Part shown: positions 1 through 15,212 of the stretch, piece after piece
Numbering within the stretch: position 1 is the stretch's first letter
Layout of the letters: every line of letters starts with the position of its first letter
Origin: Epiperipatus broadwayi
Lineage: Eukaryota; Onychophora; Udeonychophora; Euonychophora; Peripatidae
Reading direction: 5' to 3'
Assembly (NCBI GenBank): GCA_028023455.1
Contig: JAQFVV010006221.1
Location: forward strand, 5,997,011 to 6,061,010
Length of the DNA stretch: 64,000 bases
Notes under the pieces: model-generated
The model's input: the letters and a program-made list of their open reading frames with translations, nothing else
Database searches by the model: none
Told to the model about the DNA's origin: nothing
Position numbers and translations under genes: made by a program

Positions 1-3000
1 TGTAAATTTTAAGAATGCAAGCTGATCTGCTGTGTTTAATGAAAACCTGTTGAAGGACATCTAATTCAGTAGTTGTAATATTTGAATAAGTAAGCCTAGT
101 GGTAATATCCCAGAGTAACTATGAATAACTATCACTGACTGAGAAGTACAAATGACTTGTTGAATCATAAATGGTAACTCTCCATTAAAAAGTATATTAG
201 CAAGTAATTCTTTTACTAACAGGTGCCAGTGAGTGATTGATAAACAGGTAATAAGGGAATGATATTGAAATCAACTTCATTGAGGTGTTTTCAAAAGACA
301 TTGCAGCTAGAAATTAGAAGTAATCACGAAACACACCTATGCTTAGGTTAATGACTAAATTTTACACAAAATAATAGCTGTGATTAAATTTTAAATTCTA
401 TTTGTCATATTCATATCTTAGCAATTTAATCACTGTTTTTTTATATGTTAGTCATTGTAAAAGTCCTCTGCATCACAAATGCATTAAGAGCATTAATATT
501 CAAGAAGCAGTCACATAATTGCATACACCTAGGGTATCTCAATGAAAAAGTGGCAGGTAATTGGTTTTCTCACACACCATCTTTGAATCAATGTGTTACT
601 TAGCAATCCAATTTATCTATTCTCTACAAAAATGTTAAAGTGCTGGGATCACTAGACATAAAATGTAACAGTGTGTTATGTATCTCAACTTAAGATCGAA
701 CAACATGCTAATATTACATTTTGAGAAAAACTGCTAATGAAATATTTGAAATTATTCAAACTATATATGCCAAGGAAGGTATGAACCACAATAATGTTTT
801 TAAGCATTTTGCAAGACTTTGTGATGGTAGGGAGAGCATTGAAAGATGAAATAAAAAAGGATGTCAGATTGTTACATTTTACATCAGAAGTCATGAGCAT
901 CTTACATTTTTTGTGATGAATAGCTGTGTTTTTGCATATCATATATATTGATTCAAAGATTGTGCTGCAAGCAGGTGGATAAAGAGTCGCTCACCTTTTC
1001 CCTGGAAAATACATTTCACTGATGGAGTTTTACACTTTAATTATCATACATAATACACATGCATATATGTTTAATATCTCATTCTACAAAAAAACATAAA
1101 ATAGATTTGAATACATAACTGCAGTGCAAAGAGGTCTCTAACAATCCCTTATAAAGGAACAGTGAAGAAGAAGACAGTACTCACCAGTTTTTTTAATTGC
1201 TGAGTGGTTAGAGTTTGAATGTTTTTCTTTTCTTGTTTTATCTACGGATAGCTATACACCCCATTTACTAACCAATATTAGATGGTTAGCTAGATTGATT
1301 ATGGCTTGGATATCTGAAATAAAAACTTTATGTCTGATTAAAACATGAATGTAATTTTAAGTTTATCTGACCTAGATTCAAATTTAGTCTATGGCATTGA
1401 CAAGCACAGTAGAATATCTCAATTTCTTAAAATAACAATCTAATAGTATTTTTAATTATATGTTTGGATTATTTTCATTATCTGGGATTAATTACTAAAT
1501 GTCTGGAAAATTTAAGCTTTATTCGGGCTTTTCAGCTACATTTAGCTGTTAGTAGTGACACACATATATGGCACAAGATCTTTGAGTCGTGTTGTATCCC
1601 TCTCTTCTTCTGAGCAGATGAAAATTGGACTGTAATCTTTGGATTCATGAATACTGAATTTAGGGTAATGCTCTGAACAACTAGGCTATTCTGCCAGAGG
1701 CCTAGTTGGCTGGAACATTTTTTTGAATTCAGGAGTCACGAGTCTAAAGATCAGAAAGTTATATTATATAATAACAGAGTCATTAGTCAGTCCAGCAAAC
1801 ACCTGAAAAAGGAAAATAATACCACTCAAAACGTGATGAATATTTTATTGGCTGTTGAGGATATTCGGGAGATTTGGATGGAGCTTGAATTTTTCTAAAG
1901 ACATTTAATGATTAATTCTAGACAATGAAAATAATTCAACATATAATTACAAATAAAATGGCATCATCACAAACTTTCTAACAAACACTATATATATATA
2001 TATATATAATGCCAGCACTTTATTTAAATAAAATTAGGTGATGATTTAAATTTCTAACAATGATGGATATGAGAAATCCCGACTTCCATATTTTTATGAA
2101 CAATAGTTCAAATATTCCATGTTTGGGTGTATCAAATTTATGCATATGTACAGAATGAGTTGTACTATGATTAAATTTGAGTTTTTATTTCTTTTAAGAA
2201 CAACCAGAATTGTTATATAAGGAATGCTACCAGCACTTTTTAAATGGACTGGCCTTACCATTATATGGTATTCTTCCAACACCAGCTGCCATTCACATTC
2301 CATGATTGTCTTTTGCCATTTTTAAAGCATGATTCTCAACTTGTAATGGCCAGTATGATCCAATATAGATTCTAATACTATTTTTAATTAATAAAAGTTT
2401 AATATTATAAATTAACAACGTAACAAATATAGTTTAACATAAAATAAATAAAGGGATTGTGTTGATATTAGCAACCGAAAGGTCTCTTCACATAGGTTGA
2501 CCTGTGCCATTAATTACTAGAAAAATGAACATCTCAGTGTACTATTAAATGTATTTTACTGACTGGCCTTAATAAGGTGTGTGCATGCTCTATCTTGAAA
2601 TTCCGTTCAACTGAAATCATAATAGCAAATTTAAGCATACATGTGCAAATGCACACATGTTAATAAAATGTCTACAAATTCATATTGATTTGATCAATGA
2701 ATTAGTTAACAAAGAGTAATGGCTACAAAATCTATTTTAATCTAAATAGAGCTGCAATGAGATGTGTCTGCTACATTTTGATTCATAGATTAAATTAGTG
2801 TGAACTTCATTGTGATATTTATAGAGACAATGACAAACATTAGATTTTTTTGAGTAGAGATAATTATAAAAATTTGAAAAAAAATAATAATTCAAAGTTA
2901 AAATATAGGCCTTTTAAAAATACATCTTTTAGATCTCATAAAATTGAATTCTCACAATTTACACTTATACTTTAAACACTTTATAGATCCTGGCATAACT

Positions 3001-6000
3001 CTCAAATCTTGTGTATACTTTGCAAGCTGGTTCTCTTGATGATTTTGCGTATGAAATTTTTACCAATCTTATAATTTAGCAAAGAATAATAATTACTTTC
3101 TTAAACATTTATAAGTTTATCTGGATATTCCTATCTGAAAAATATTGCAAGATTACATGTCTGGAAGAAAACCCCCAAAGAAAGAACCTTTAGCCATTTT
3201 GACATTTGACCAGATTAAGGTATAACATATTTAGAAATATAGATGACTTAGGAAAATACTTACAATTCTATCTGTTGAAGCAATTATCTATTCTATGGAT
3301 GCCTTTGATTTTAGCTTGGCAAATTTTGGTGAATAATATTCTCTCCTTATTTCTATGTACAGTTTTTAACCTTATAGCTTTAATATGATGATATTCAAAT
3401 TATTTGGATAATCTGAGTAGCAGAAGATCTGAACAGGATAATAAACTTATTACAGCCAACATTCAGTATTTTTATATTATCAATTATCCATTGTAATCTT
3501 ATTGGGAAAACGCATTTTTATTTATATTAATCTGATAATTGCTTGTTTTTTTATTTATTTATTCAACTTAAAATAAACATGACAATTATTTTTCTTTGCT
3601 ACTTTTAATATATAAATCCAAATATTTTATGATTTAAGTTTTAAATTTAATTTACAAACAATTATAATATATATTCATTCAATCTTAATAAAATTTATTC
3701 ATAGAGCAAATATTGTCATGAATCTATATCTTTCTACATTTTTGACATTGTAAAAACTATTTTGTTGCAGTGGACAGAATAGTTTTGTTTTCTCAATTTC
3801 TTTCCTTTGTTTTTAAAATAATAACTTCCAAATAAAAATGAATATTATTTAATTATTTTAACATTACATAATTGTTTTAAATTGATCATTAAATAATCAC
3901 AGGGAGATGATAAGCTCTTGCATTTATATACTACAAAATTTTGATGTCATACAATCTTATTTTTATGATTTACACTTTTAATGATGTTAGTGTTTTGACA
4001 ATGTATAGTAATGTTGAATCTTTTACATACCATAAATTTACATGGTTTGATTTACTTCTAATTAAGTAATATATTACTTAAATATTATCATGGTTATTTT
4101 TCTCTTTCAACATGTACAACTAAATATGACAATATTATAATTACAAAATTTTATTAATAATTTGCAGCTGTCAGAGGATGTTAAAATAAATGAATAACTC
4201 AACACAGATTAGTCAAGAAATTCTACTGGTATTACAGTTGATATCTTAATTCTAATTGCCACAATAGAAATATTTTAATATTTAAATTCAAGTGTTTGAT
4301 AACTAAGATTTATATGATCATCTTCATCAGTTGATTAATTAGCACAAATGAACATAACTCTGTATATATAATAAGATTAGGTTCTCTGAGTTTTTTGTTT
4401 GTTATCCACAAGGAAACATGTAGTCTAAATATTTTTATTCAATTTGAATATGGTTCACTTATAATGCCCGACAACTGTTTTTAGGCAATTTAAAATATCA
4501 TGGCTTTTAAAATTTGTTGAATTGGGTGTTCACTTAAGAAAGTTTTTTTCAATCCTTTATTTTTTCTCACAACTAGAACTTGTTGGAGCATAAACCTGAG
4601 TTTCCTGCATTTACTATCTACCATTAAATTGAATAACTAATCTTGCCACTCTGTCTATATAAACTACCACTTTCCATAATATTGTTCTTCCACTTTTAAT
4701 TTACAATGGATTCTATTCCATTTGTGCTTTCAATGTTTGTACCTTTGTAGTACAGTACATACCCACTTTTTAAATCAATTGTCTCTTCACCTTTTCTCGT
4801 AGTTTCACAAAGTCCAATAATGTTCCATTTAATATTAGACAATTCTTTTTCCAGTTCTTGAAATATTTCTTCTCTTGAAAGTGGTCTGCACTTTTAAGTA
4901 TGTAAATAAAAGATTATCATCGAATGGTAACCTGGATTTGCAATTGGTTTAACATCCTCTGCCTTTGCCACAAACTGCTGCCTTGGCTGATAACTTTACA
5001 GCTTCTTGGGAATAAGAGCCATGATTTAGTTTTATCTTGTCATAATTGTGAATATCTATTTACAAAAAAAGTTCATTCACATACATATTCATTCTTCCTT
5101 CAAAAAACTTCAACTAATATTTCATTTAAGAGCTATCAGGCCGCTGAGAAGGAAGGCCAGTGATGAGCAGTCTATCTAAGTTTGTATAATGTATGAATAA
5201 TCATATAGAAAGGTATGGAGTGAATTTCGGGGAAATTTTTGCCTACTCAATTCCTTTAAGGCCACAAAGAGAAAGAAAAAGGCATCCTTTCATTTTAACA
5301 GTAAATTCCTTTCCGCAGCCAAATTTATATATAAATATAGTTGTATATATTATATACATGGGCCTATATTAAGTGTCTAATGTAGGATTTCCTATTCCAT
5401 CCAAACATGACAATCTTTATTTGATTAAGCAGATAAATCATAAAAATTTTGCATATTTTAATTTTATATTAATATTTTTTGTGTCTATGATGAGATGAAA
5501 CTTATATTTTAAAGTTGGAAATTTGAATTCATAAATCTGAAAAAAAAAAAAAAAATTAAAGCAAAATTGAGCTAAAGACCACCAGAAACCAAATTAGGGT
5601 TCTATAAAATAGTTTAGTTGTAGAAATTACCATTTGTATAAACTAAGTAATTTTCATGAAAACATTTTTACTAAGGGCATTTACGCAGTATTTATAATTT
5701 TTCTCTCTGTTTTTTTCACTCGCGTTAAATTTTTGAAACATTGAGCTTCTTATTTAACAGGAATATGCCATATATCTTTCCAGATTGCATATATTGATAT
5801 ACATTAAATACTGCCTACCGCTATACTAGTATTATAAGTTATATGATTTTGGTATTTTATAGAAATATGTTTCATCTTGTACAAACGATAAGCTTCAATG
5901 GCGATTATAAGCCACTTTGGAGTTTATTGAACTATGTACATATATTTTTAAAATAAAATAAAAAAAGTTGAAAATTTTGTGTTTTAAAAATTGTTTTTCT

Positions 6001-6638
6001 TGCAATCAAATCAATGAAAATCCTTCATCAAATACATGATTACTTTTAAAATTTTCTGTTTTAATCCATAGTAACATTTTTTTATTTTTAGGATAGTCTA
6101 AATTTTTAAATTAAACAACAACAAAAAATGTTTTCCGTATTTCAACAGAAAAAATAAATAACATTTTGTACACGGAATAGCTTTTTTTAAAAAAATCTGT
6201 TTTGAATTGCAAAAGTTCGTATATTGAAGATCATTTATCTTTTTCGCATGTATGTGGTCATGGGTATCGGTTGTATAAGATGGAATGGACGACTAAAGGG
6301 AGCTTGAAAGTCAGTGTTCAAATCCCCTCTAATTATATACAGTATATGCTTTATTAATTTTAGATATAGTATTGTATAATTTTTTAAAATTTTATTTATA
6401 CTATATATTGTAGTCACATTAAGGAAAACAATCTCATATATTGTATAAATGCTATAAATTAATTAAAAATAACCCTTTAAGCCATAATTAATTTCGTATG
6501 TGTATATACATACATATCTGTGTGTGTTATTGATAAACTGTTGAGCTTACGATATTGCTTGGTATTTATTTCCAGCCCAGTAGACATTTCAATTTTTTTT
6601 ATTAATTAAATAAAGTTTTGTAGTAACATATAATACAA

Positions 6639-6739
6639 GCGTTGGTGGTCGAGAGGTCAGCACAGCTACCCTACAAGCAGTTGTCCGGGTCAACGGGTTC
6701 GCTTCCCGGCCGATCTATGACACATGAGAAAAAAAAAAA
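6639..6739 (+). repeat. Short tRNA-derived SINE (left-arm copy)
   Basis: About 100 bp that starts GCGTTGGTGG and ends in an A run. An A-box-like TGGTCGAGAGG and a B-box-like GGGTTCGCTTCCCGG are spaced as in a tRNA-type RNA polymerase III promoter. The 5' and 3' ends do not pair as an acceptor stem, so this is not a functional tRNA gene. Copies at 26029-26129 and 34668-34766 define the same ends, GC(A/G)TTGGTGG to CACATGAG(G)An. It has no separate 3' body, unlike most longer SINEs. No clear target duplication is seen for this copy. Confidence 0.75.
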
Positions 6740-9495
6740 GTTTTTTCGCTTCTGTGTTTTTAATTGTTGTAAGACTTCAATTAACCAAGTATTTTTATTA
6801 AGTTTTAAAAAACAATAATTATTTAATATTTATGAGAGCAAAAAAGTGTTTTTAATGTAATTCAAAATTATAAAAATTTAACAATGTAGAAATGATAAAA
6901 AATTTGAATAGAAAAATCAATTTTTTCTCCTGGTCCCCTGTGCATTATTTTTAATTATTTAATATTTATGGGAAGAGAAGAAATGTTTTAAATACAATTT
7001 AATATTTAGAAAAAAATGTAACAATGTGTTACTGATAAAAAAATCAATAAGTTAGCAAAACTCACTATTTTTTTCTTTCTCTGTATTTTTAGATTTAGGG
7101 ATTTCTGAATAGTATTTTTAATTGTTGTAGTTTGTTTTACTCAGTTAAAAAAAAAAAAAAACTTATGAGAGAAAAAAAATTGAATATTTTCAGACCATCT
7201 GTATAAAGCATTTTTGTGTGACCTGGCATCCACAATAAACTAATATTAGTTGATAAGTGTCAAATTTTCTGCCTTCACAACTTGAACGCAAACCACTTAA
7301 TGGCAGTATACTAATAATTTTTATTAGTTGTTCATTAGACTAGAAATTATTTACTTAATGAATAATATTTCTGTAGTGTAATTTTCACTAAACCACTCAC
7401 TCAAGATAAGGGACTGGTTTTTATCTGCTTTTAATATCTTGTGAAGAGATGTAATTATAAACATATGACCAAAGACATGTGAAAAAGATGTGTAATTCTC
7501 AAGATGTATATTTCATGTTGAACCAGCACTCATCAGTTGGCCTGGCCCAATAAATATTTCAGTTTTTTAATTAATCAAAATTTTGAATTAATGCACAATG
7601 CAAAAATGTGTTTTTCTTGAAATTATCTTGTGAAAGTTCAAGTATGCTACTTATTGTATTTTTTTATATTTATTTCAGAGCTGGTGCTTAGAGTTGATAT
7701 ATCTAGGGATTGAGGTTGCTAAAGTATTACAAAAATATAATAGATGACTCCAAAGAGTCTCTTAGTAAATGATATGGCAATTAAACAATAAAAGAAAAAC
7801 CCCAGTCACTTATTAATACTGATAATATTTTTTTTTATATAATCATGTCTGTCTAAATTTTCTGATCTCTGTTTATCTTTTTACAACTTTTAATTTTAAT
7901 CCATCAACATATTTCATTTTTTCTCTATGTTTTTAGTGTTCAGTCTATCCATCTACATCTTTTTAATTCTTTTCATATTCTACTTTGTACATGCATTTCT
8001 ATTTTTTTTTAAAATATAATCTTCTAAACGTATTGGAATTTAGTTACTTATCTAATAAAACTTCTACTCTGTTACTTCTAATTAAATATTTTGTAGATCT
8101 CTGTTTTTCATTATTGCATTAATTCAGTGCTTTAATATTATTTTTTAGTTTTAAAATATAGCATTCATCATACTATTTACTATTATTTGAATTTTTTTAT
8201 TTGCACAATTATATTTAATATGCAGCTATATCCCCTAAACCTTTTATATATATATTAAGATATAAAACACTTCTACAAAACTGAAGAAATTATAATGACT
8301 GTTGAAATTATAACTAAAAATCGAAATTTATAGGGATTTTTTTTTAGGCAAAACATGGAGCATTTTAGCTCTAAAATAAACTATTTTAAAGTGTGCTCTT
8401 AAACATATCAAAGTCATTGCTGTAATTAATATTATAGCTATTAAAAGGAAACACCTGAAGAACTTTATTTTTTTTAAAGAAATTATTGTTTTGTTATATA
8501 GATATTCTACACTCGGAATTATCTAGTCATTTATTAATTCTTTTGGCAAAATAAGAATATGTAATAATAGTTCTGCAGATTTTTTTTCACTTGATTATAA
8601 ACTTTCCATAATTTTTAAAGTAACCATATACTGTTTGAAATTTGAATAAATATTAATTGTAAATATTTGAAATAATTATTAATTTTAATCTATGAAGGGT
8701 TATATATTTATAAATCATTTTGTAATTTTAAAATTCTACAAATTTTAGTGTAAATTATTTTTATATTCCTGTAATTTATATATATATATTTCTTTTGATG
8801 CTTTGCAACAAACTTTATATCAGCTTATTTAGAGATTAGTTTCTCTCTATCCCAATTGTCTTCATTTTTTTTTTACTGAAATCATAAAAGTTTTCAGTTT
8901 CTATTTTTTAGGAACAAAATGAATTTTACAAATAGAGTAATTAGACAAACAAAATAGAAACACGACTTTTATATCAATTAGATATATTAACTTACAGTCA
9001 AAGTATTTACGGAACTATTCTTTATATATATATAGTATTTAAATTTTGTTTTAAATGTGTAGACAGATTTTCTCTAGACAACAAGTTCAATTAGTCCCCC
9101 AAAATATGCTATAAATCAAAAATCTTGTATAAAAACTATAATGATTTTCTATGATAAAAATATTGTCATTCTAAATTCAAAATATTTAAAAAATGGTAAA
9201 AATCCAACTAAAAAATAAAGTTTAAAATGGGAAAGGGGAGTATAAATAATGAATACATACATATCAAATTGCATGACTTCAATTATATGCGAACCAATAT
9301 AAAAAAAAAATGTAAACAAATAAATAATAAAAACAATGAAATTTACACACTTATTTTAGTATTATAGCAGCCATTTTTACTCCCTCACTAAATATCACAT
9401 TTTCTAAAGTGAATTTATATAATCATGTTATCTTTGCTATTTAAATGCTATAATATTCAATTCTGTACCATAGTCAAAAGCATATGTACTGATTT

Positions 9496-10288
9496 TTTAA
9501 CACAGTAGTAAACTCTCCATACACTAGTGCCATCTAGTGCAAGCCATAATAATCAGTGAACACGAGAAGGTTTGTGCAAAAAATCCCCATCTAGTGCATA
9601 CTCTTCCAATATTCCCAGACTAGTTTCTATCTTGTGAGTTTCATCAGTGAGGAGGCTTGGATCTCAGAGCACTGCATTTGTATATTAGGATCTAATGCAA
9701 TCCTTCAGCAGCCGCCTTTTATCTATTTAGTTAACTATAAAGCTATGAGTCCAAAATAAAAACACGGTAATGTTTTTAATCCAAGCTCATTCACTTGTAC
9801 AGTGATCATAGGTTTGAACCCAATATCTCTGCATTTTGGTGTCTTTGGTTCTTTAATAACCATAGTCATCATCATCCCATGGCAGGATGAATGTTAAATG
9901 TGTGTTGTGTGGTTTAATATCAATTATGCCTGGGATGATGGTAATTATGGTTACTAAAGAACCAAAGATACTAAGATGTATAGATAATGCACTAGCTTCA
10001 GATCTGTATGAATGAGCTTAGATTGAAAACAATACTGTTTTCAATTTGGATTCATAGCTTTATGATTAACTATGATTACATTAGAAGGTTGCATTAGTGT
10101 CTCAGATATAGGTGCAATGCTGATTCAATGCTCCATACTAATGAAAACTACAAGCTAGCAACTACTCTGGGGATATTGGAAGAGTGGGCACTAGATGGAT
10201 TTTATGAAGAAACTTTCTTGAATCCTTTAATTACTATGGCTTGCCCTGTGTAACACTATTGTACAGAGAGTTTGATATTGTGTTAACA
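9496..10288. mobile_element. Fold-back (long-TIR) non-autonomous element, left-arm copy
   Basis: An imperfect inverted repeat of about 0.8 kb whose two halves, each about 360-390 bp, pair across a centre near 9900. Paired blocks include ACTCTCCATACACTAGTG against the distal ACTCTCTGTACAATAGTG, CATCTAGTGC near CTCTTCCAATAT in both halves, and GGTTCTTTAATAACCAT facing ATGGTTACTAAAGAACC. Arm identity is about 75-80% by eye. There is no coding capacity. It is probably a fold-back or MITE-like DNA element; the family is not recognised, and the exact ends and target duplication are uncertain. Confidence 0.65.
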
Positions 10289-12084
10289 GTTTGAATAAGC
10301 ATAGGAAATGTTGGTCATGTGATGTTTAATGATTTAATAGTGATTTTTTCCAAGTGTTTTTTTTCTTCAAAAATTTCTTTTCTGTTAATCTTTAATAAAT
10401 TACCATGATTTTTTAGAATAGTGAGTGAGAATTTACGGAAACAATGAGGAGAAAATAAAAATTATTGATTTAGTAAAAAATAAATAAATAATGTCTTATT
10501 TAGATGTGGGCCATGTATATCAAAACAATGAATCTTCTATTAGAGAAAGTATAAACAGGAAGAAGATCCATAAATGTATATGTAAATGTGCTTTTTCAAT
10601 TTATTTAAATTTTGTCTATATAATACTTATGCTTTTAATTTATATACAATATGCACACTACACACACGCACAACATCTGTTCTACGTGGTATATACATGT
10701 TGAAATGTACTGTATTGTACATTATAGTAAATAATATGCATGCTGTTCTAATCATTGTTTATCAATAAAAGATAAGCTATTATACATTATTTTCTTTGAG
10801 TGTGCATGAAGCTTGGAACAAAATATAGCATAGTTCATGGCCATACGTATTATTAAATATATTATTAATAAAAAATTGGCAACCTGTGCATAAATATAAT
10901 CAGGGTCGGCGGAAGCGGGCATGCAATGCATGCTAGGCATGCGGGCGCTGGCAGAAGGAGGCACCATCACTGAGAGATTAGCATCTGAAAAAGAAGGCGC
11001 CATCCCTGAGAAATTAAAACTCTACTAACAAAAATACTCACATTTGAAGAATATTATTCTCAAATGTTTATTTACAAAAATTATTGAGAGTAGATTATTG
11101 AAAATCATATGAAGTCATATTATATCTTATTAAATGACACACACAAGCAGGCCTGCACACAAGCTCTGCTTAATATTAAAAATATAAAACAATCAAATCT
11201 ATTATTTATCATGAACAATAAACTAAACATAAAGTTTATTATATTACAAATTTCATATTGTAATGTTTATATATATATAGTACTGCTTATAGTAAACTAT
11301 AAGTAACTTTCTGCTAGCAAATATATAAATAAACACACACTAAAAGTATTATAAATTAGAACTTATGTATGTATATGCGTATATATATATTAGATCATGT
11401 ACATAATTTTGAAATCGTAAGAAACGATTATAATATTGCAAAATAAAACATTTTCTAATTTTTTATTTAAATAATAATTTGATATAAATATTCGAACGTG
11501 TATGTAATATATATTATAGGTATAATTCCAGTAAACTTAATATAATTTTCAGTTTACTTTTTGTCAAAAGTCTATTTTTTCTGCATACTAATTAGGTTTG
11601 CAAATTAATTACATATGTTTGCTTATGATGTTTATCGCAAATTTTAAAATCTTAGTAAGAACTTGTAAACAATAATTATAATCCCAGGAAATTTTCTATT
11701 GAAATCGCAAATCAGGCCTGGCAGGCCACCTGTGTTAATTAGAAAAATATATGATAACAAAAGAAAATCTTGCCAATGGTAAAACTAAAATGTTCAATCA
11801 AGTGTAAAAAACTGGACACTTGAGTTATTTTAAAACCTGACCATTTTTAATGTCAATGGCTGAATATTTCCAATTTATTAGCTGCCTTTTTTAGGTAAAC
11901 AAGTTAAACAACTTCTTCCCCTCCGCGTATAGAGTTTTGTATTTTGGCGCAAGAAGTAATTTGTGTTGGACATCTAAATTAGCGATATATAATCTTAAGT
12001 ATTAAGATACATGATGTAAATATATAAATTAGAGTCCGTATTTATTTATTTATTACATTTGAAAATTATTTTAAAGTGGCGTTC

Positions 12085-14580
12085 ATGAGTAAAAGTAATA
12101 TGGAATCAAAAACTAAGAAAAAACTATCCGGTGCACAAAATCATAAACGCCAAGCTGAAAAAATAGCAAACATTAAAAAACAAAGTGGATCACTTAATAA
12201 ATATCTTAAAATATCAACTGCTTCTGAAATAGCTTATACTCAACAAGAACCAGAACCCTGCACATCATCTAGATCACAGGGAACTGTTGAAAATATTGAA
12301 CAAGATTTTAGTAAGAAACAGTTAAGTGACAACAAAGTCATTGTGCCAATATCATATCAAATGTGTACAAATTTAGAAGATCCAGCTGAATGGAATAAAA
12401 TCGATGACAAACTACGTGTTATTTTAGTAGAAATGGGGCCTGTTCAAAAGAAAGATATTATATATCCGAACGATGTACATGGCCGTAAATTTTCTGATGT
12501 ATATTATAATAGAAAAATGGAAAACGGAGAAGTAGTTTTTCGAAAATGGCTTATTTATTCCGAAATTTTGAACTCTGTGTTTTGCTTTTGTTGCAAAGTT
12601 TTGGATCTACTGAATCTAGCCTCATAGAAGGATACAATCTTCCGAGAAATTTAAGTACAACTTTACACAGACATGAAACTAGTATGGCTCACATGAAAAG
12701 TTTATTGAATTGGAATGAACTTGAGAAAAGATTAAAAAACAAAATTACTATTGATTGTCAATCTCAAAATTTATATGAAATGGAAAAGAAACATTGGAGG
12801 AGTGTTTTGGAACGGCTGATTGAAATTATCAAATTCCTTGGTAGTCAAAATTTAGTATTTCGCGGATCATCTGATAAATTATACGAAAAAAATAACGGAA
12901 ATTTTTTAAAATTAATTGAATTATTTGCGAAGTTTGATCCCGTTATGGAAAATCATGTTGAGAGGGCCCTAGATCAAAACAATAGAGTACATTATTTGAG
13001 CAAAGATAGCCAAAATGAATTATTGGAAATTTTAAGTACAGCAATTAGGGAAACAATTTTATTATCGATAAAGAAATCCAAATATTATTCTATTATTTTA
13101 GATTGTACACCAGATGCAAGTAAAACTGAACAAATGACCATAATTATTCTCTTCCGATTTTTTGTAATAATGGAACGGTTAAAATTAGAGAAAACTTTTT
13201 AGGTTTCATAGATATAACAGATTCCACTGGACGAGGTTTATGTACAACAATAATTGAACAACTGGAAAAATGGAAGATTCCCATTGAAGACATGCGTGGT
13301 CAAGGGTATGATAATGGGGCCAACATGAAAGGCAAAAGGCTGGACTTCAAAATTTGATTTTAACCAAAAACCCTCGTGCATTTTACGTACCATGTGCTGC
13401 TCATTCTTTAAACTTAATCATAAACGATGCCGCCAAAGTCAATGTAGATACAATTGGTTTTTTTGCAATTGTTCAAAAAATATACAATTTTTTTCATCAT
13501 CTTATAAACGGTGGTCAATCCTTTTAAAATTTATTAAAACTTTAACTCTAAAACAACCATCAGAAACACGATGGGAAAGCAGAATTGATGCAATCCGGCC
13601 TCTACGGTATCAGTTGGGTGAAATTTATGATGCACTCTATGAAATAATGAACAACGAATCTTTTAATAGAGAAATTCAACATGAAGCTCAATCACTCTGC
13701 ACTAACCTTAAGGATTACAAATTTATTTGTTCTTTAATAATTTGGCATGATATATTAAATAGAATAAATCCTGTCAGTAAAATGCTCCAAAATGTAAATA
13801 TGAATGCTTCACTTGCTTTAGAATCGATCGCAAATCTAAATAAATTTTTACGAGAATATCGATCAGATTCAAATTTCAAAAACATTCTCAAAATTGCAGA
13901 TGAACTTAGCGAAGAGGTTGATGGAGAGAAAGAATTTAAAACTGCCAAAGAAGTTCGACAACGGAAAAAACTCGTCAATTTGATTACGAGCATCAGGACT
14001 GAAACACCTCAAATACCTGAAGAAAAATTTAAAATAAACATGTTTTTTACACTTTTAGATGTAGCGATTAATTCTTTAACAGAACGCTTTGAACTCCTCG
14101 AAGCATGTTATAATAATTTCAATTTTCTATATAAAATATCAGAAATTAATAAGAGCGAGTTACAAGCAAAATGCAAAGATTTAGAAAATATTTTGAAATT
14201 TGATAACAGTAAAGATATTAATGCTACAGATTTATTCGACGAATTATGTGCTTTTCGAGATATTTTTCAAAAGGATTTTTTAAATTCTCAAAACCCTTTC
14301 GAAACACTTAATTTTATAGTTTCTAATAATTTATCTATGCCAAACTTATCAATAGCTTTAAGAATATTATTAACATTACCTGTTAGTGTTGCAAGCGGTG
14401 AACGCTTCTTTTTCTAAGTTAAAATTAATTAAAACTTACTTGAGAACAACTATGTCACAAAAACGGCTTGTTAATTTGGCATTAATTGCTATTGAAAATG
14501 ATATTTGTGCAGAACTGGAAATAAATACAATCATATCAAGGTTTATTAATATGAAGTCAAGGAGTATAAAATTATTATAA
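12085..14580 (+). pseudogene. hAT transposase (ZMYM/TTF zinc-finger type), broken, left-arm copy
   Basis: Encodes relics of a DNA transposase of about 800 residues that would cut and rejoin element ends in the nucleus. The start is the ATG at 12085; an upstream in-frame GTG at 12076 is not credible. In order it has a basic N-terminus with SGSLNKYLK; a TTF-type zinc-finger region with YYNRKMENGE, RKWLIYS and VFCFCC (about 12385-12600); a DUF4371-like region; the signature GQGYDNGANM near 13300; an LTLKQPSETRWESR block near 13540; and the hAT dimerisation domain with LTLPVSVASGER near 14375. Breaks include a lost T near 12598, disruption near 13150, a lost A near 13338, a reading-frame change at the T7 run near 13487 that is shared with the right arm, a compensated pair at 13970-14000, and an extra T near 14405. 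It cannot make a full transposase as written. Confidence 0.9.
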
Positions 14581-14929
14581 TTATAACATGTTTTGTAATG
14601 CATTTACTTTTTTAACTGTATTTTCTTTTTTTAATATTAAAAATTATTTATTTACATTGCCTTGTTTGTTTCCTTAGAAAGATTTTGTACACTAATATTT
14701 ATAACATGTAGGTGGTATACATTAAAGTGACCAGATTTTAACATTGGTAAAACGGGACACCATTGACCGGGGGGGGCTGATTAAAAATTTGGTTTATATG
14801 GAGCGTTTATATAGATATAGCGTACATTAATAATAATAAATTAAATATGTATGTTTGTAATATTATCTTTTTTAAAATTATTTCATTTATAAATTGTAAA
14901 TTTATTATTAAATTTGCTAATATTTGCAT

Positions 14930-15208
14930 AAATTTAGAGGTTAGAAAAATTAGCAAAAATTTTAAAAATAATGGGTTTGTTAAAAACAGACAGTGACGCA
15001 AATAATAAATATGAAATTTTAAAAAAAAAATATTTGAGATTAAAATATGTAAATGTTTTTCGAAAATTATTTTAAACATTTAAATATTTTAATCTCAAAC
15101 ATTATTTTTTTTTAATTTATTATATATATATATTTGAATCACTCTGTCTATTTTTAACAAACACATTATTTTTAAAATTTCTGCAAATTTTTCTAACATC
15201 TAAATTTG
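14930..15208. repeat. Large imperfect hairpin in the hAT 3' region (left-arm copy)
   Basis: The sequence folds on itself with arms of about 135 bp around a centre near 15062 (TTTTTCGAAAA). Paired blocks include AAATTTAGAGGTTAGAAAAA with TTTTTCTAACATCTAAATTT, and TTTGAGATTAAAATAT with ATATTTTAATCTCAAA. The same fold lies at about 17480-17758 and about 44990-45267 in the other copies. It lies after the transposase stop codon and has no coding role. Confidence 0.85.
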
Positions 15209-15212
15209 CCGT

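Noticed and set aside
6639-6725. Possible functional tRNA gene
   Set aside because: A and B box-like blocks are present, but the ends do not pair into an acceptor stem, an A tail follows, and diverged copies exist elsewhere. It fits a SINE.
10752-11003. 83-residue minus-strand frame at the hAT left end, mirrored at 21712-21963
   Set aside because: It spans the terminal inverted repeat and flank, so it cannot be a conserved gene of either the element or the host.
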